A DNA stretch of 64,000 nucleotides from DAOUJI01 sp965197415 (GTDB lineage: Bacteria > Chloroflexota > Dehalococcoidia > Lucifugimonadales > JAGWBF01), in NCBI GenBank assembly GCA_965197415.1, contig OZ240207.1, positions 1,736,001 to 1,800,000 on the forward strand, given 5' to 3'. Made by a program: the position numbers and the translations under genes. The notes beneath the pieces are model-generated. The model ran no database searches, was not told where the DNA came from, and saw only the letters and a list, made by a program, of their open reading frames with translations. Within the stretch, counting starts at the first letter, position 1. Each line of letters opens with the position of its first letter. This document shows positions 55,681-64,000 of the stretch, piece after piece.

Positions 55681-56694
55681 ATGCCGCAGCAAGCGTCAGA
55701 GAGCAACCTGCCAAATCCACAAATCCCTGACCAACTCCCCAAATCATACGGTGCCTTACAGAGCTTCCTGCAAGATGCCAAGATCAGCAACCCGTTTTCT
55801 CTACGCTTGGAGACCTTCCGGCGCATTGAGAAAAGGTTGGGTCGCCCCCTGCTTTGCTATGCATGCCGCACCTGGAACGTAACGCCAGGAACTCCTGCCT
55901 TTATAGACGATGGAGATCTGATAGGATTCAGTGATCTCGTCGACTCTGTCACTGGCGATGAAGCCGACGTTTTCATTATTTCGAACGGTGGATCGGCCGA
56001 AGCAACCGAACGAATCGTTCAGCGATTGCGGGATCGTTTTGATGATGTACGCTTTATAGTTCCTTCGAATGCATACAGTGCGGCTACGTTGATGTGTTTC
56101 TCCGGAAACAAAATTCTAATGCTCCCAGAAGGGACGTTGGGACCCATTGATCCTCAGTTGAATGGGATACCCGCCAGAGCGATACTCCGTTCCTTTGAGA
56201 CTCTAGAGGAACGACTGGCCGAGGAAGGAGCTAAGGCTCTTACGGCCTACGTTCCCTTATTACAGAAATACGACCTCCATCTTCTTGAGCAATGCCGGAG
56301 CGCCCAACAATTGTCGGAAGAATTGGCTCAGACTTGGCTTTCGAAGTACTCTATGAACAAAAGTAACAAGACGCAGATTGACTCCGTCGTCGACTACTTT
56401 GGGAATTGGGACCTACATAAAAGCCACGGTCGAAGTATCGACGCAAAGGCTTGTCAGAAGATTGGCGTGCCAGCCATGATTCTCAAAGGCGACGCGGCGA
56501 ACCTAGTTCGGAGTCTTTTTCATCAGTACGCTTTATTCTTTGACAAGTCGTCCTTCTACAAGGTCTTCGAGAATTCAGCAGGCATTGCCTGGGGTCGCCA
56601 GCAAGTTCAGCAAGTAGTAAACATCCCCATTCAGAGTCCAGGAGGCTTACCCCCCATTCCTGATCCGGGAGAACCTGGCAAGTCTTCAAGTTGA
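55681..56694 (+). CDS. SDH/ClpP-like serine protease (SDH_sah type)
   Basis: This encodes 337 aa, with AAAGGGG just before the ATG. The core resembles the serine dehydrogenase proteinase family of the ClpP/crotonase fold: FIISNGGSAEATERIVQRLR (oxyanion glycines), PSNAYSAATLMCFSGNKILM with the expected nucleophile Ser 133, and LPEGTLGPIDPQL. The N-terminal 60 residues carry a positively charged helix, and the C-terminal tail is Pro/Gly-rich. No signal peptide or clear membrane helix is visible, so it probably acts in the cytoplasm. It converges with the SIR2 operon in the same low-GC island. A role in phage defence or stress proteolysis is possible but unproven. Confidence 0.78.
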   Translation: MPQQASESNLPNPQIPDQLPKSYGALQSFLQDAKISNPFSLRLETFRRIEKRLGRPLLCYACRTWNVTPGTPAFIDDGDLIGFSDLVDSVTGDEADVFIISNGGSAEATERIVQRLRDRFDDVRFIVPSNAYSAATLMCFSGNKILMLPEGTLGPIDPQLNGIPARAILRSFETLEERLAEEGAKALTAYVPLLQKYDLHLLEQCRSAQQLSEELAQTWLSKYSMNKSNKTQIDSVVDYFGNWDLHKSHGRSIDAKACQKIGVPAMILKGDAANLVRSLFHQYALFFDKSSFYKVFENSAGIAWGRQQVQQVVNIPIQSPGGLPPIPDPGEPGKSSS

Positions 56695-56871
56695 ACTGGT
56701 GTCGCGAGTCAAGCACCACTACCACGACAGCTGCACCAGAGACAGGATGTCTGTTTTCCAATCTACACAAAACTCAGGTACACATTGGCGGTTTGACTTG
56801 CACCCAACTGACCCTTGGCGGCAGTTGAGAGACTTCCTGTGGTTCCATTTCCCGAGAGTGTATCGCCGCCA

Positions 56872-59646
56872 TCACTCCGACTCGTAAGACATCACCACGT
56901 TTCTGGTTTCTGGGAACGGATCACTCCTGCCAATGTCCAACCATTTGACAACAGCAGCGTCGTCCTCAAACCCGTGTGGCGCCATTTTTGTTGCTAGTCG
57001 AGCACAGAGCAACCTTAACGTATGCACATCTCCCTCAACGGCTTCTTCCGTATCATATTGCAACTTCTCAGCAAGGTAGCTAAGACCTTGTAACGCAAGC
57101 GGCCTTATCGTATCTCGATGTGATTCTGATCCTCGGTCAAACACTAAGGCGGCACAAACAAGGGCCTCTACAAGTGCGACCCTTCGGTCGGAGGCAATAA
57201 TGACTCCTACTTCGCGAATCAAATCATCTGGAACCGGACGCAACGTCGAGGTGGCCGAGGACGAAAGCCAAGACTGTAGCGCCCCCATGGTGCCTCTAAC
57301 TCGTACGTCATCCTCAGACGCCAATCCTGTCCTTAGCCAAAGTGAAATAGCTTCGAAACGGTCGGGCATTGCCTTCACCAAACCAGGGATAACTGCAAAC
57401 CCCAGAGCTATGCGTATATCATTTACCGGTCCCAAGAAAGGGTCTTTTGAATGGCTATGCGCCCCAAGCATGAATTCCATTCGTCGGAAGAGGTTCTCAG
57501 CAATATGCTCAGGCACTGTGATTTCGGCGGCAATTGAACCCACATGCCTAATTGCAGACCCAATGCCAAGGTTGAAGCTGACCGATCTTGAAGAGAACTT
57601 CTCGACGAGGTTCTCGATGTGAGTTGCAATGTGCTGCTCATCCTGAGTCGACAGCTCAAATGGCCGCCCCGATCCTCGCAACCCGGAAACAGCAGCTCCA
57701 ACCTGGGCAAGCATGTTACTGGAATAATCCAATCCTTTGGCCTGACTCTCAGGGTTCGAAGTTAGCCACTTGAGTCTGAATGACCGCTCAGCTTGGCCTT
57801 CCTCCATTTCGGGCAAGATGAAGTAAACCCAATCTAATGGTGAGTTGGGGCCTGATGAGTTGTGTAGGATAGGGTCAGCGTTACTCCAAAGGGCATCGGC
57901 GATAGCTGATGAATCTCTGTCTGTGAGTCTGCGCGAATCAACAAGTGGTATCAACCTGAATATCGCTCGCTTACGTGCATCATCGTTGCCGAGCAGTCCG
58001 CGTATCAGAAAGCTGACGACCTCCTGGTATTGCTTTTCGTTTCCAATCGTGAGCTCGGACGGTAAATCGTCCGCAGACACGAATTGCCCAGGATCGGGAC
58101 AATTCGTATCTGCTACGAAGTTGTCCAATCCCACTATGGGTGCCTTCAACAGATCGAACACGCGACTTGTACGGCGGTCTTTCGAGAGAGCTCCCCAAGC
58201 ACGCTCCAGCATGTTTCCGAGAGGAGGTCCCAGCCAGTAATGCTGGGCGACTCGATCTGTGCGATAGGATTCGAGCCCAATATCTAACGTATCATTCAAC
58301 ATATCTGGAGGAAGTCGTAATGCAAGACGAGACAAGACTTCGAAGGCCACCCGCATGCGTTCAACCCAAGAAACACCCCCGCTGGGTTCGTCTGACGTAA
58401 ACAGGCGAGGAAGCGCGTACTTGATTACTCCCATGCATACCTGGGCAATCTCCGTCACGGTTTCACCTGGCAGCCTAGCAATGTGTGTCCGTGACAGCAC
58501 CCGTTGGAGCATCTTGTCCTTGTCATATGTAGAGATGCGAAGCACCAGCCTTATTGACAGTTTCGGATTAGTCGCAACCAGCTCATCCGCTGCCAAAGTC
58601 AGAAGGTCTGACACCATCGACATAGGTAGGACCGTATCACGCCCAGGATTGTTGACTGGGGGTACGCCTGCTACTTCAAGCAGGCGAATTGCTCTATATG
58701 CGGCTATCAGACGGTAGCGACTTAGATTGGAAAAGCGAACACGCGTGCCGTGTCTTACCCCCAGATCGAACGACGGTGCTTCATCCTGCTCATCAGTACG
58801 CCTCATCGCTTGCCTGACATGGTCCGTCTCAGCTCCCGCATCGCACTTCAGAGCAGCGAGCTTAGACCATTCTCTAAGGATGCTCTGCCGGTTATTCCTC
58901 GTAAGTCTGGAAGCCAAAGCCCAGCCTTCCCGCGAAGCGCTTGCAATACTTCTACCCTCTGAGGCATCTTGTCGTAGAGAATTGAGTGCCCTTTCAACCA
59001 ACGAGACTGATTCGTCGTAACGGCGCGCCTCTGTTAGCAATGCTGCTTTGCGAAGCATCCATGCAGGATCGCAATTCTCGACTGTCCACCTATCGAGCAA
59101 ATCGTTCAGACGATCAAAGTCCAGCGAATAGACTGCCCATAGGCAACGCTCCTGCTGAATTCGATGCTCGACATCGGGGCTGTCGTTGAAGAATGGCTTC
59201 AAAGCATCAAGACGTTGCTCGAATACAGGCAGATTGCAATCAAGACGCGCATCCGTTACCAACGCAAGCGCTACCTCTATCCAGGCCTTACGTATCTCGG
59301 CCCAGTCTTCACGTTTCGCGTAGGCCCCTCCGATTGTGTGCTGATAGCAATCGATCTCATGTAATGCCTGATTTGCAGCTGCCTCCAACTCAATGGTGAT
59401 AGGTTCAAGGAGGATCTCCTTACGCCACACTAGTTCATGAATGGCCTTTAACTGCTCCACCGGAGTGAAGTGAGGAAATGCATTCAGAATAGGCATCTCC
59501 CATTCACTTGTGCGATGACTGAGATCAAAGCGTTCTTGGCCAGACGGGAAAGCTAGCCACCCTGGATAGAGTTTTCTGTTGTGGGCCCAAATGCCCAAAA
59601 CCTCTCTGATGCGGTCTAGCGGTTCACTGTCATTAGGCTGCATCAT
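56872..59646 (-). CDS. Large helical-repeat protein coupled to SIR2, candidate defence sensor
   Basis: This encodes 924 aa. No catalytic motif or signal peptide is visible. The sequence is rich in amphipathic helices with TPR-like spacing in the first third (for example AWMLRKAALLTEARRYDESVSLVERAL) and HEAT-like helices later, consistent with an alpha-solenoid. It starts seven bases after the SIR2 stop, so translation is coupled. Base composition is clearly lower in GC than the neighbours (for example 28 of 60 bases at 57001-57060). By analogy with SIR2-based defence systems, the solenoid would sense a phage component and control the NADase. This is inference; the protein family is not recognised. 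Confidence 0.75.
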   Translation of the reverse strand: MMQPNDSEPLDRIREVLGIWAHNRKLYPGWLAFPSGQERFDLSHRTSEWEMPILNAFPHFTPVEQLKAIHELVWRKEILLEPITIELEAAANQALHEIDCYQHTIGGAYAKREDWAEIRKAWIEVALALVTDARLDCNLPVFEQRLDALKPFFNDSPDVEHRIQQERCLWAVYSLDFDRLNDLLDRWTVENCDPAWMLRKAALLTEARRYDESVSLVERALNSLRQDASEGRSIASASREGWALASRLTRNNRQSILREWSKLAALKCDAGAETDHVRQAMRRTDEQDEAPSFDLGVRHGTRVRFSNLSRYRLIAAYRAIRLLEVAGVPPVNNPGRDTVLPMSMVSDLLTLAADELVATNPKLSIRLVLRISTYDKDKMLQRVLSRTHIARLPGETVTEIAQVCMGVIKYALPRLFTSDEPSGGVSWVERMRVAFEVLSRLALRLPPDMLNDTLDIGLESYRTDRVAQHYWLGPPLGNMLERAWGALSKDRRTSRVFDLLKAPIVGLDNFVADTNCPDPGQFVSADDLPSELTIGNEKQYQEVVSFLIRGLLGNDDARKRAIFRLIPLVDSRRLTDRDSSAIADALWSNADPILHNSSGPNSPLDWVYFILPEMEEGQAERSFRLKWLTSNPESQAKGLDYSSNMLAQVGAAVSGLRGSGRPFELSTQDEQHIATHIENLVEKFSSRSVSFNLGIGSAIRHVGSIAAEITVPEHIAENLFRRMEFMLGAHSHSKDPFLGPVNDIRIALGFAVIPGLVKAMPDRFEAISLWLRTGLASEDDVRVRGTMGALQSWLSSSATSTLRPVPDDLIREVGVIIASDRRVALVEALVCAALVFDRGSESHRDTIRPLALQGLSYLAEKLQYDTEEAVEGDVHTLRLLCARLATKMAPHGFEDDAAVVKWLDIGRSDPFPETRNVVMSYESE

Positions 59647-59653
59647 CTTGGTG

Positions 59654-60697
59654 CTACCTTCTATCCGGCTCCTCTATAGGTACAACAGGTACAATTCTCA
59701 TCACAGGCTGTAGGTGGTCGGGTATGGGGATTTCCTCTTCCTGTGGTGGTGAAGGCCATGCTGTCTCGTCGTAGGGTCGGCTTGGCTCAAGTGTGTAGAG
59801 CAACCACTCGGTCGCGTATTTGTGGCGACTATGCTCAGGCCAACTCGAAGCCTCCGGGTGGTTCGCAACGTCAATGGGCACTACGCCACGCGCTTCCAGC
59901 ATGCGACGTCGATGAGGCGATAGATCCAGCCAACCGGCTAGGTAAATCTTCAGTGCTGCTTCACCAAGATTGTCGCGCACCCAGCCCGACCAATTGAGGA
60001 AATTGGGGTCATCGCCGGAGAAGCCGATGAGGAAAAAAACTGTCTCCATCATTGCCTGCTGGACTGTATTGACAAATGGCGCGAACTCGGAGGGGTAGGT
60101 CCGGTAGTCTTCTTCTGTGACGATGAGTGGAAACTGCGAAGGGAATGAACCATGCAACTTGATAATGCGTGGCTGACTCACTATAGGAAGCTGCTTTGTG
60201 CTCTGAACGACACGATACGGACGCTCCAGAGCTTCTGAGCTTGCGTCTTCCAAGAGCGTATCCCAGTTAGTAGTGAAGACGTCACGCCAAGGCAGTTTCA
60301 ACAACCTGACATGTGCCTCTCCAGGTGTAAACTCGGTATATCGAATGAGCTGGTCGAGAAGTCTGTACAAGTCGCTCCGCCCAAACGCTGTCTCGTACTC
60401 TTGGGCTAATCTCAGAACATTGTCAACCGACGGAGCTACTACACCGGCGCCGTAGGAACCATCGCCGGCATTCTCAGGGTACAGCTGCTTGAAAAGCTCC
60501 TTAGCGATATCGACCCACAAGGGCATGTCACGAGCATCGAATCGAGTTTTCTGCGCATTTCGGCTGAATCCACTACCAATCATGACGGAAGCCCTTGAGA
60601 TAGGACGGATACTCAAGGCATCACGTACTATGTTAATGTGACTCTGGTCGAGAATTGGTTGTGTATTGTTCGACAATTCAGGTTCCTTGAAACCCAT
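59654..60697 (-). CDS. SIR2-domain protein, probable NADase effector
   Basis: This encodes 347 aa. The SIR2_2-type fold shows SVMIGSGFSRNAQ (NAD phosphate loop, residues 38-49), FTTNWDTLLE (Asn 144, Asp 146), RIIKLHGS (His 182) and FFLIGFSGDDPNFL. The Asn-to-His spacing of 38 residues is the same as I recall for the catalytic pair in DSR2. It lacks the zinc-finger Cys pairs of deacetylase sirtuins, which points to NAD hydrolysis and not protein deacylation. The C-terminal 80 residues are Pro-rich (PSPPQEEEIPIPDHLQP). Such proteins kill or arrest infected cells by draining NAD. It leads a two-gene operon with the 924-aa protein. The ATG lacks a good ribosome-binding site. Confidence 0.85.
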   Translation of the reverse strand: MGFKEPELSNNTQPILDQSHINIVRDALSIRPISRASVMIGSGFSRNAQKTRFDARDMPLWVDIAKELFKQLYPENAGDGSYGAGVVAPSVDNVLRLAQEYETAFGRSDLYRLLDQLIRYTEFTPGEAHVRLLKLPWRDVFTTNWDTLLEDASSEALERPYRVVQSTKQLPIVSQPRIIKLHGSFPSQFPLIVTEEDYRTYPSEFAPFVNTVQQAMMETVFFLIGFSGDDPNFLNWSGWVRDNLGEAALKIYLAGWLDLSPHRRRMLEARGVVPIDVANHPEASSWPEHSRHKYATEWLLYTLEPSRPYDETAWPSPPQEEEIPIPDHLQPVMRIVPVVPIEEPDRR

Positions 60698-60724
60698 GGG
60701 CCTACTAGGCCACTAGGCTAAGGT

Positions 60725-60754
60725 ATTATGATCCGATTGCACGGAGGACTGCAA
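60725..60754 (-). promoter_or_regulatory. Promoter of the SIR2-solenoid operon
   Basis: On the minus strand TTGCAG (complement of 60749-60754), an 18-bp spacer and CATAAT (complement of 60725-60730) lie about 30 bases before the SIR2 ATG. The implied 5' leader is short, and a GGCCTAGTAGGCC palindrome sits in place of a Shine-Dalgarno site. Confidence 0.5.
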
Positions 60755-60892
60755 TAAGTGCTGCGTGCGCGTGCTCCTTGTCGTCCAAGTCTGTTTGTCC
60801 CAGGATATCGTATCCATTTTGGATTTCTCTAGGTCGGGTCATCCCGCAGCTTAGTGGGATTGGACAGTATTCATGGTCTACGATACCAGTGT

Positions 60893-63334
60893 TTACGCCT
60901 GCGCCTCCCCCTTGGGCATCCGGTAGCCGACGCGGGGCTCGGTGAAGATGTAGGTGGGATTGTCGGCGTCGTCGCCCAGCTTGCGGCGGAGGCTGCTAAC
61001 GATGGTCCTCATGGCGCGAACGTCGCTATCGGTCTTCTCCCCCCACACCCGTTGGAGCAGATGCTCGTAGGTCAACACCCGTCCTCCGTTCGCCGATAGC
61101 TCGGCGAGCAGCCGGTACTCGATGGCCATCAGCTGGAGCGGACGGCCTGCCAGCGTCGCCCGGCGTTCGCCGTAGTTGACCACGAGGCCGCCCAGCACAT
61201 ACGGCTCTGACGACTCGGACGCCGCCCGCTTCCGCAGGGCCGCCCTGATCCTCGCCGCAAGCTCAGTTGGCGAGAAGGGCTTGGCGACGTAATCCACGGC
61301 CCCCATGTCTAAGGCCCTGGCGACAAGTTGGTCCTGTCCATAGGCGGACAGGAAGATCACCGGCACGTCCACCGTCTCCAGGATGTCCTTCATCAACTCG
61401 ATCCCGTCGGCGCCCGGCAGCATCATGTCGAGCAGGACAAGATCGGGCTTCTCGTCTGCCACGAGGCGGAGCGCCTCTCCCGGGTCCCCAGTCACCAGCG
61501 GCGCATAGCCCGCCCTGTTGAGTGCGTCGCTGACGTACCTGAGCGCCTGGGGGTCGTCGTCCACCGCGAGGACGCGCACCGGTTGACCCGCCTCCCCCAC
61601 CGCTCGCTGTGAGGAGCGGACCGAGCGCGGCGTGGGGACGCTCGCCGTGCCGCTCCCGGACTCTTCGACAGACGGAAGCGTGAAGGTGAACTGCGCTCCC
61701 ATGTCCGGACCTTCGCTCTCCGCCCATATCCGGCCCCCGTGCGCCTCCACTATCCCCTTGCAGATGGCGAGACCCAGGCCCGACCCGGCGACGCCGCTCC
61801 CACGTTCGTCGCCCTCAATCCGGGTGAACTTCCGAAACAGGAAGGGCAACCGCTCGGAGGGTATGCCCCTGCCCTCGTCGGCGACCGCGAACGCAACATG
61901 AAGGCCCTCCCGCACGGCGGACACCCTTATGGCCGACGACTCCGGCGAGTGCCTGGCCGCGTTGGACAGCAGGTTGCCCAGGACCTGCACGATGCGCAGC
62001 CGGTCCGCCATGACCAGGGGCAGGTCGGGTCCGATCTCGATGGCGAGGTTGTTCCTGCCCCCTGAGCTGATGAAGGCGCTCCTTGCCCGGTCCACCAGCG
62101 CAGCCACCTCAGCAGGTTCCGGGGCGACCGGCAGCGTGCCCGTCTCGATGCGGGCCACGTCCAGCAGGTTGGCCACCAGTTCGTGCATGTGGTCGGCCTG
62201 CTCCTCGATGATGCGGAAGAACTGCCGCACCACTGCGGGGTCCATGTCGGTGGACGAACCCAGCACCGTTGCCGCAGAGCCCTTGATGGAGGTCAGCGGC
62301 CCCCGCAGCTCGTGGCTCACCATCCCCAGGAACTCGGCGCGCAGCCGCTCAAGCTCCTCCAGGGCCGTCATGTCCTGGAGGGTGACGACCACCGACTCCA
62401 GCTCGCCTTCCTCGGAGCGGATGGGCGTGGCATTGATGATGGTGGTGACGCTCCGCCCGTCGGGTACCTGCATCACGATCTCCTCGGCCCGCACCGTCTC
62501 CCCCGTGCTCAGCGCCTGCGCTATCGGGAACTCTTGCAGTGAAATCTCCCGCCCGTCGGCTCGCCGGTAGGTCAGCGTCTGAAGCAGCTCCTCCGCCGAC
62601 TGGTCCGGGTTGCGCAGGCCGTCGACGATCCTCCTCCCCTCCCGGTTGAGCGACGAAGGGGCTCCGGTCTTCGCATCGAAGACCACCACGCCCACGGGGC
62701 AGGTGTTGACGAGGGTCTCCAGGTCGGCCCTGGCCCGCTGCTCCTCCCTGTGCCTGCGGGCGTTGGTAATGGCCATCGCAGCCTGGGACGCGAACATCAG
62801 CAGCGTGTCCTCGTCCTCCTGGGTGAACTCAAAGCCCCCCTCCTTGTCCGATAGATAGAGGTTGCCGATGTGTCGCCCCCTGTGACGGATGGGCGCGCCC
62901 AGGAAGCCCTGCACCGGCCCCAGGGGAGGGCCGATCTCCGGCAGACCCAGCGCCGTCGTGTGGGCGGAGAAGTCGGAGACCCTGAGCGGTTCGGGAAGGC
63001 TGCTCAGGTGGGCGAAGAACTCCGGTCCCCCCGGCAGGTCCACGAATCTCTGGTGGTCTTCGGGGGCCATCCCGGAGGTGATGAAGGCTTGCAGAACGCC
63101 GTCCTCGTCGAGGGCGGTAAGGCCGCTGATCCTCGCGCCGGTGAGGGAGCGAGCTGCGTCCACCACCTCTTGCAGGACGGTATCGAGGTCCAGGTCCTCG
63201 GTGATGCGGACGCCCGCCTCACTCAGTCCGGAGAGGCGGTTCCGCAGGGTTTCAATCTCCCGTTTCAGGCCGTCTGCTGGCTCCAATGCGCCACCTCGCT
63301 TGTGCTGCTGAAGACCCCATACTCCCACCCTCAT
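60893..63334 (-). CDS. Fused GAF-PAS histidine kinase, receiver and winged-helix regulator
   Basis: This encodes 813 aa. Domains in order: GAF (about 30-195), PAS (about 205-325), HisKA with His 341 (FLGMVSHELRGPLTS), GHKL ATPase with NLLSNAARHSP, DEGRGIP and GSGLGLAICK, receiver (about 585-705) with DDD and phospho-acceptor Asp 636 (LLDMMLPGADG), and an OmpR-type winged helix (about 715-813) ending RVWGEKTDSDVRAMRTIVSSLRRKLG. No membrane helix is present, so it is a soluble sensor that could autophosphorylate, pass the phosphate within one chain and bind DNA itself. Start choice is uncertain: an internal TTG about 45 bases downstream has a better AGGTGG site. Triple octamers over its promoter suggest autoregulation. 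Confidence 0.92.
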   Translation of the reverse strand: MRVGVWGLQQHKRGGALEPADGLKREIETLRNRLSGLSEAGVRITEDLDLDTVLQEVVDAARSLTGARISGLTALDEDGVLQAFITSGMAPEDHQRFVDLPGGPEFFAHLSSLPEPLRVSDFSAHTTALGLPEIGPPLGPVQGFLGAPIRHRGRHIGNLYLSDKEGGFEFTQEDEDTLLMFASQAAMAITNARRHREEQRARADLETLVNTCPVGVVVFDAKTGAPSSLNREGRRIVDGLRNPDQSAEELLQTLTYRRADGREISLQEFPIAQALSTGETVRAEEIVMQVPDGRSVTTIINATPIRSEEGELESVVVTLQDMTALEELERLRAEFLGMVSHELRGPLTSIKGSAATVLGSSTDMDPAVVRQFFRIIEEQADHMHELVANLLDVARIETGTLPVAPEPAEVAALVDRARSAFISSGGRNNLAIEIGPDLPLVMADRLRIVQVLGNLLSNAARHSPESSAIRVSAVREGLHVAFAVADEGRGIPSERLPFLFRKFTRIEGDERGSGVAGSGLGLAICKGIVEAHGGRIWAESEGPDMGAQFTFTLPSVEESGSGTASVPTPRSVRSSQRAVGEAGQPVRVLAVDDDPQALRYVSDALNRAGYAPLVTGDPGEALRLVADEKPDLVLLDMMLPGADGIELMKDILETVDVPVIFLSAYGQDQLVARALDMGAVDYVAKPFSPTELAARIRAALRKRAASESSEPYVLGGLVVNYGERRATLAGRPLQLMAIEYRLLAELSANGGRVLTYEHLLQRVWGEKTDSDVRAMRTIVSSLRRKLGDDADNPTYIFTEPRVGYRMPKGEAQA

Positions 63335-63364
63335 TGACCGGCTGGAATGGGGACAACTGGGGCA

Positions 63365-63393
63365 ATTATAGCATTTTGGTCGAAAGTTGATAA
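63365..63393 (-). promoter_or_regulatory. Extended -10 promoter of the fused kinase-regulator gene
   Basis: On the minus strand TGCTATAAT (extended -10; TATAAT is the complement of 63365-63370) follows TTATCA (complement of 63388-63393) by 17 bp. The -35 box overlaps the first AGTTGATA octamer. Confidence 0.75.
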
Positions 63394-63435
63394 GACATTA
63401 CGGAAAACACGTCGAAAGTTGATAGCGAGTTGATA
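63385..63435. promoter_or_regulatory. Triple AGTTGATA direct repeats, candidate operator
   Basis: The octamer AGTTGATA occurs at 63385-63392, 63417-63424 and 63428-63435, two of them within the longer GTCGAAAGTTGATA. Spacings of 32 and 11 bp place the sites on one helix face. The 11-bp step is usual for OmpR/PhoB-type direct repeats. Confidence 0.65.
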
Positions 63436-63486
63436 CGCGTGCGGTATAGTGGGGAGTGACTTTGCCCGATTGAGGGAGATATTCAC

Positions 63487-63741
63487 TTGGCGTTCGAATG
63501 GGGACAACCTACGCTTGAGACGCCGCGCTCACTGGCTGCGAAGGCCGCAGTGACGACCGTGGCCGAGGTGTCCTCCGCCCACGACGTTTTCGCACAAGTG
63601 CCCCCCCCCCCCGATTTTCATCACCCGCCCGTAGCCGGGCCGCTCTACTCCCTTTCAACCCCGCTCTACACCGCTGCGCCGCCGCACGCGCGCAACTCCC
63701 GTGGGCTGTCCGCCCGTCTTCCGGACAGCAAAGAACCCTGA
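63487..63741 (+). CDS. Doubtful 84-aa open frame with a C12 tract
   Basis: A TTG with GGGAG eight bases upstream opens an 84-aa frame of Ala/Pro-rich sequence ending 13 bases before the FN3 gene. It includes a run of 12 C at 63601-63612. No family is recognised; it may be only leader sequence. Confidence 0.25.
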   Translation: MAFEWGQPTLETPRSLAAKAAVTTVAEVSSAHDVFAQVPPPPDFHHPPVAGPLYSLSTPLYTAAPPHARNSRGLSARLPDSKEP

Positions 63742-63754
63742 GACGAAAGGGAGC

Positions 63755-64000
63755 ATGAACGCCCGTCCTGCTAACCGACGACTGATCTCGCGAGCCGCGC
63801 TAGTCCTGCTGGCTCTTGTGGCGCTTGCCATCCTCTTCGGCGGCGCTCCGACCGCATCTGCTGACGACCCGCCGCAGGTTCCCAGCGCCGATCCGCCGGA
63901 GGCTCCCCACCGCCTACGGGTCTCTCCCGGCGGGAGCGGGGAGTTGGCTGCCTCCTGGAGAGCGCCCCATGACGACGGCGGTTCGCCAATCATCGGGTAC
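63755..64000 (+). CDS. Exported FN3-domain protein, N-terminal part only
   Basis: The ATG follows AAAGGGAG. The frame stays open to the end of the window (82 codons). The signal peptide has a basic start (MNARPANRRLISR) and a hydrophobic core (AALVLLALVALAILFGG), with cleavage near ASA-DD. After a short Pro-rich linker the sequence PHRLRVSPGGSGELAASWRA, then DDGGSPIIGY, is the start of a fibronectin type III module. It is a secreted or surface protein truncated by the window edge; its downstream domains cannot be judged. It is divergent from the fused kinase-regulator gene and may be controlled through the octamer cluster between them. Confidence 0.75.
   Translation, partial: MNARPANRRLISRAALVLLALVALAILFGGAPTASADDPPQVPSADPPEAPHRLRVSPGGSGELAASWRAPHDDGGSPIIGY

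Noticed and set aside
63601..63612. Run of 12 C as a phase-variation switch for the downstream FN3 gene
   Set aside because: In the frame of the ATG at 63755, a TAG at 63632-63634 lies between the tract and the gene, so slippage could not join them. A sequencing or assembly ambiguity in the homopolymer is as likely.

Overview
The window looks like a bacterial chromosome segment from the Chloroflexota, most probably a marine SAR202/Dehalococcoidia-type lineage. This is inferred from gene content and no marker gene is present. Supporting signs are lipoproteins with long Thr/Pro linkers after the lipobox Cys, paired DUF1800 and NHL-repeat genes, huge cadherin-like surface proteins, many GTG/TTG starts, a GC-rich sequence, GC-rich dispersed palindromes between genes, and a UGSC-family selenoprotein of a kind known mainly from marine microbes. 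I saw no rRNA, tRNA, CRISPR array or transposase.

Region 1 (1-17 kb, minus strand) holds three giant exported repeat proteins (2301, 872 and 1991 aa) and a small membrane protein. The 1991-aa gene carries an apparently exact 2087-bp direct duplication. Two of these proteins, and a subtilase at 35-38 kb, share a C-terminal EF-hand-like module. Region 2 (16.3-17.4 kb) is rich in dispersed repeats. Region 3 (17.4-30 kb, plus) has a three-domain fatty-acid activation/ACP/acyltransferase fusion, a PQQ-propeller lipoprotein, and a five-gene signalling operon: STAS antagonist, REC-PP2C phosphatase, anti-sigma-type kinase, amino-acid-type binding lipoprotein and histidine kinase. A peptide-binding lipoprotein follows.

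Region 4 (30-39.5 kb, plus) has a GH15 enzyme, an SDR, an exported HExxH protein, the subtilase and a cyclase-family hydrolase. Region 5 (39.7-54.7 kb) has two DUF1800-NHL gene pairs in inverted orientation around a peptide-binding lipoprotein and a bidirectional terminator. Next come two Dpp-type permeases, a selenoprotein with an in-frame TGA and a downstream hairpin, its partner gene, a BNR propeller and a GMC dehydrogenase with its small subunit.

Region 6 (about 55.4-60.8 kb) is an island of visibly lower GC. It encodes a small protein plus an SDH/ClpP-like serine protease (plus strand), convergent with a SIR2 protein tightly coupled to a 924-aa helical protein (minus strand). This is a candidate anti-phage NADase module. 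Region 7 (60.9-64 kb) has a fused GAF-PAS-kinase-REC-winged-helix regulator with a strong promoter inside a triple octamer repeat, and the start of an exported FN3 protein cut by the window end.
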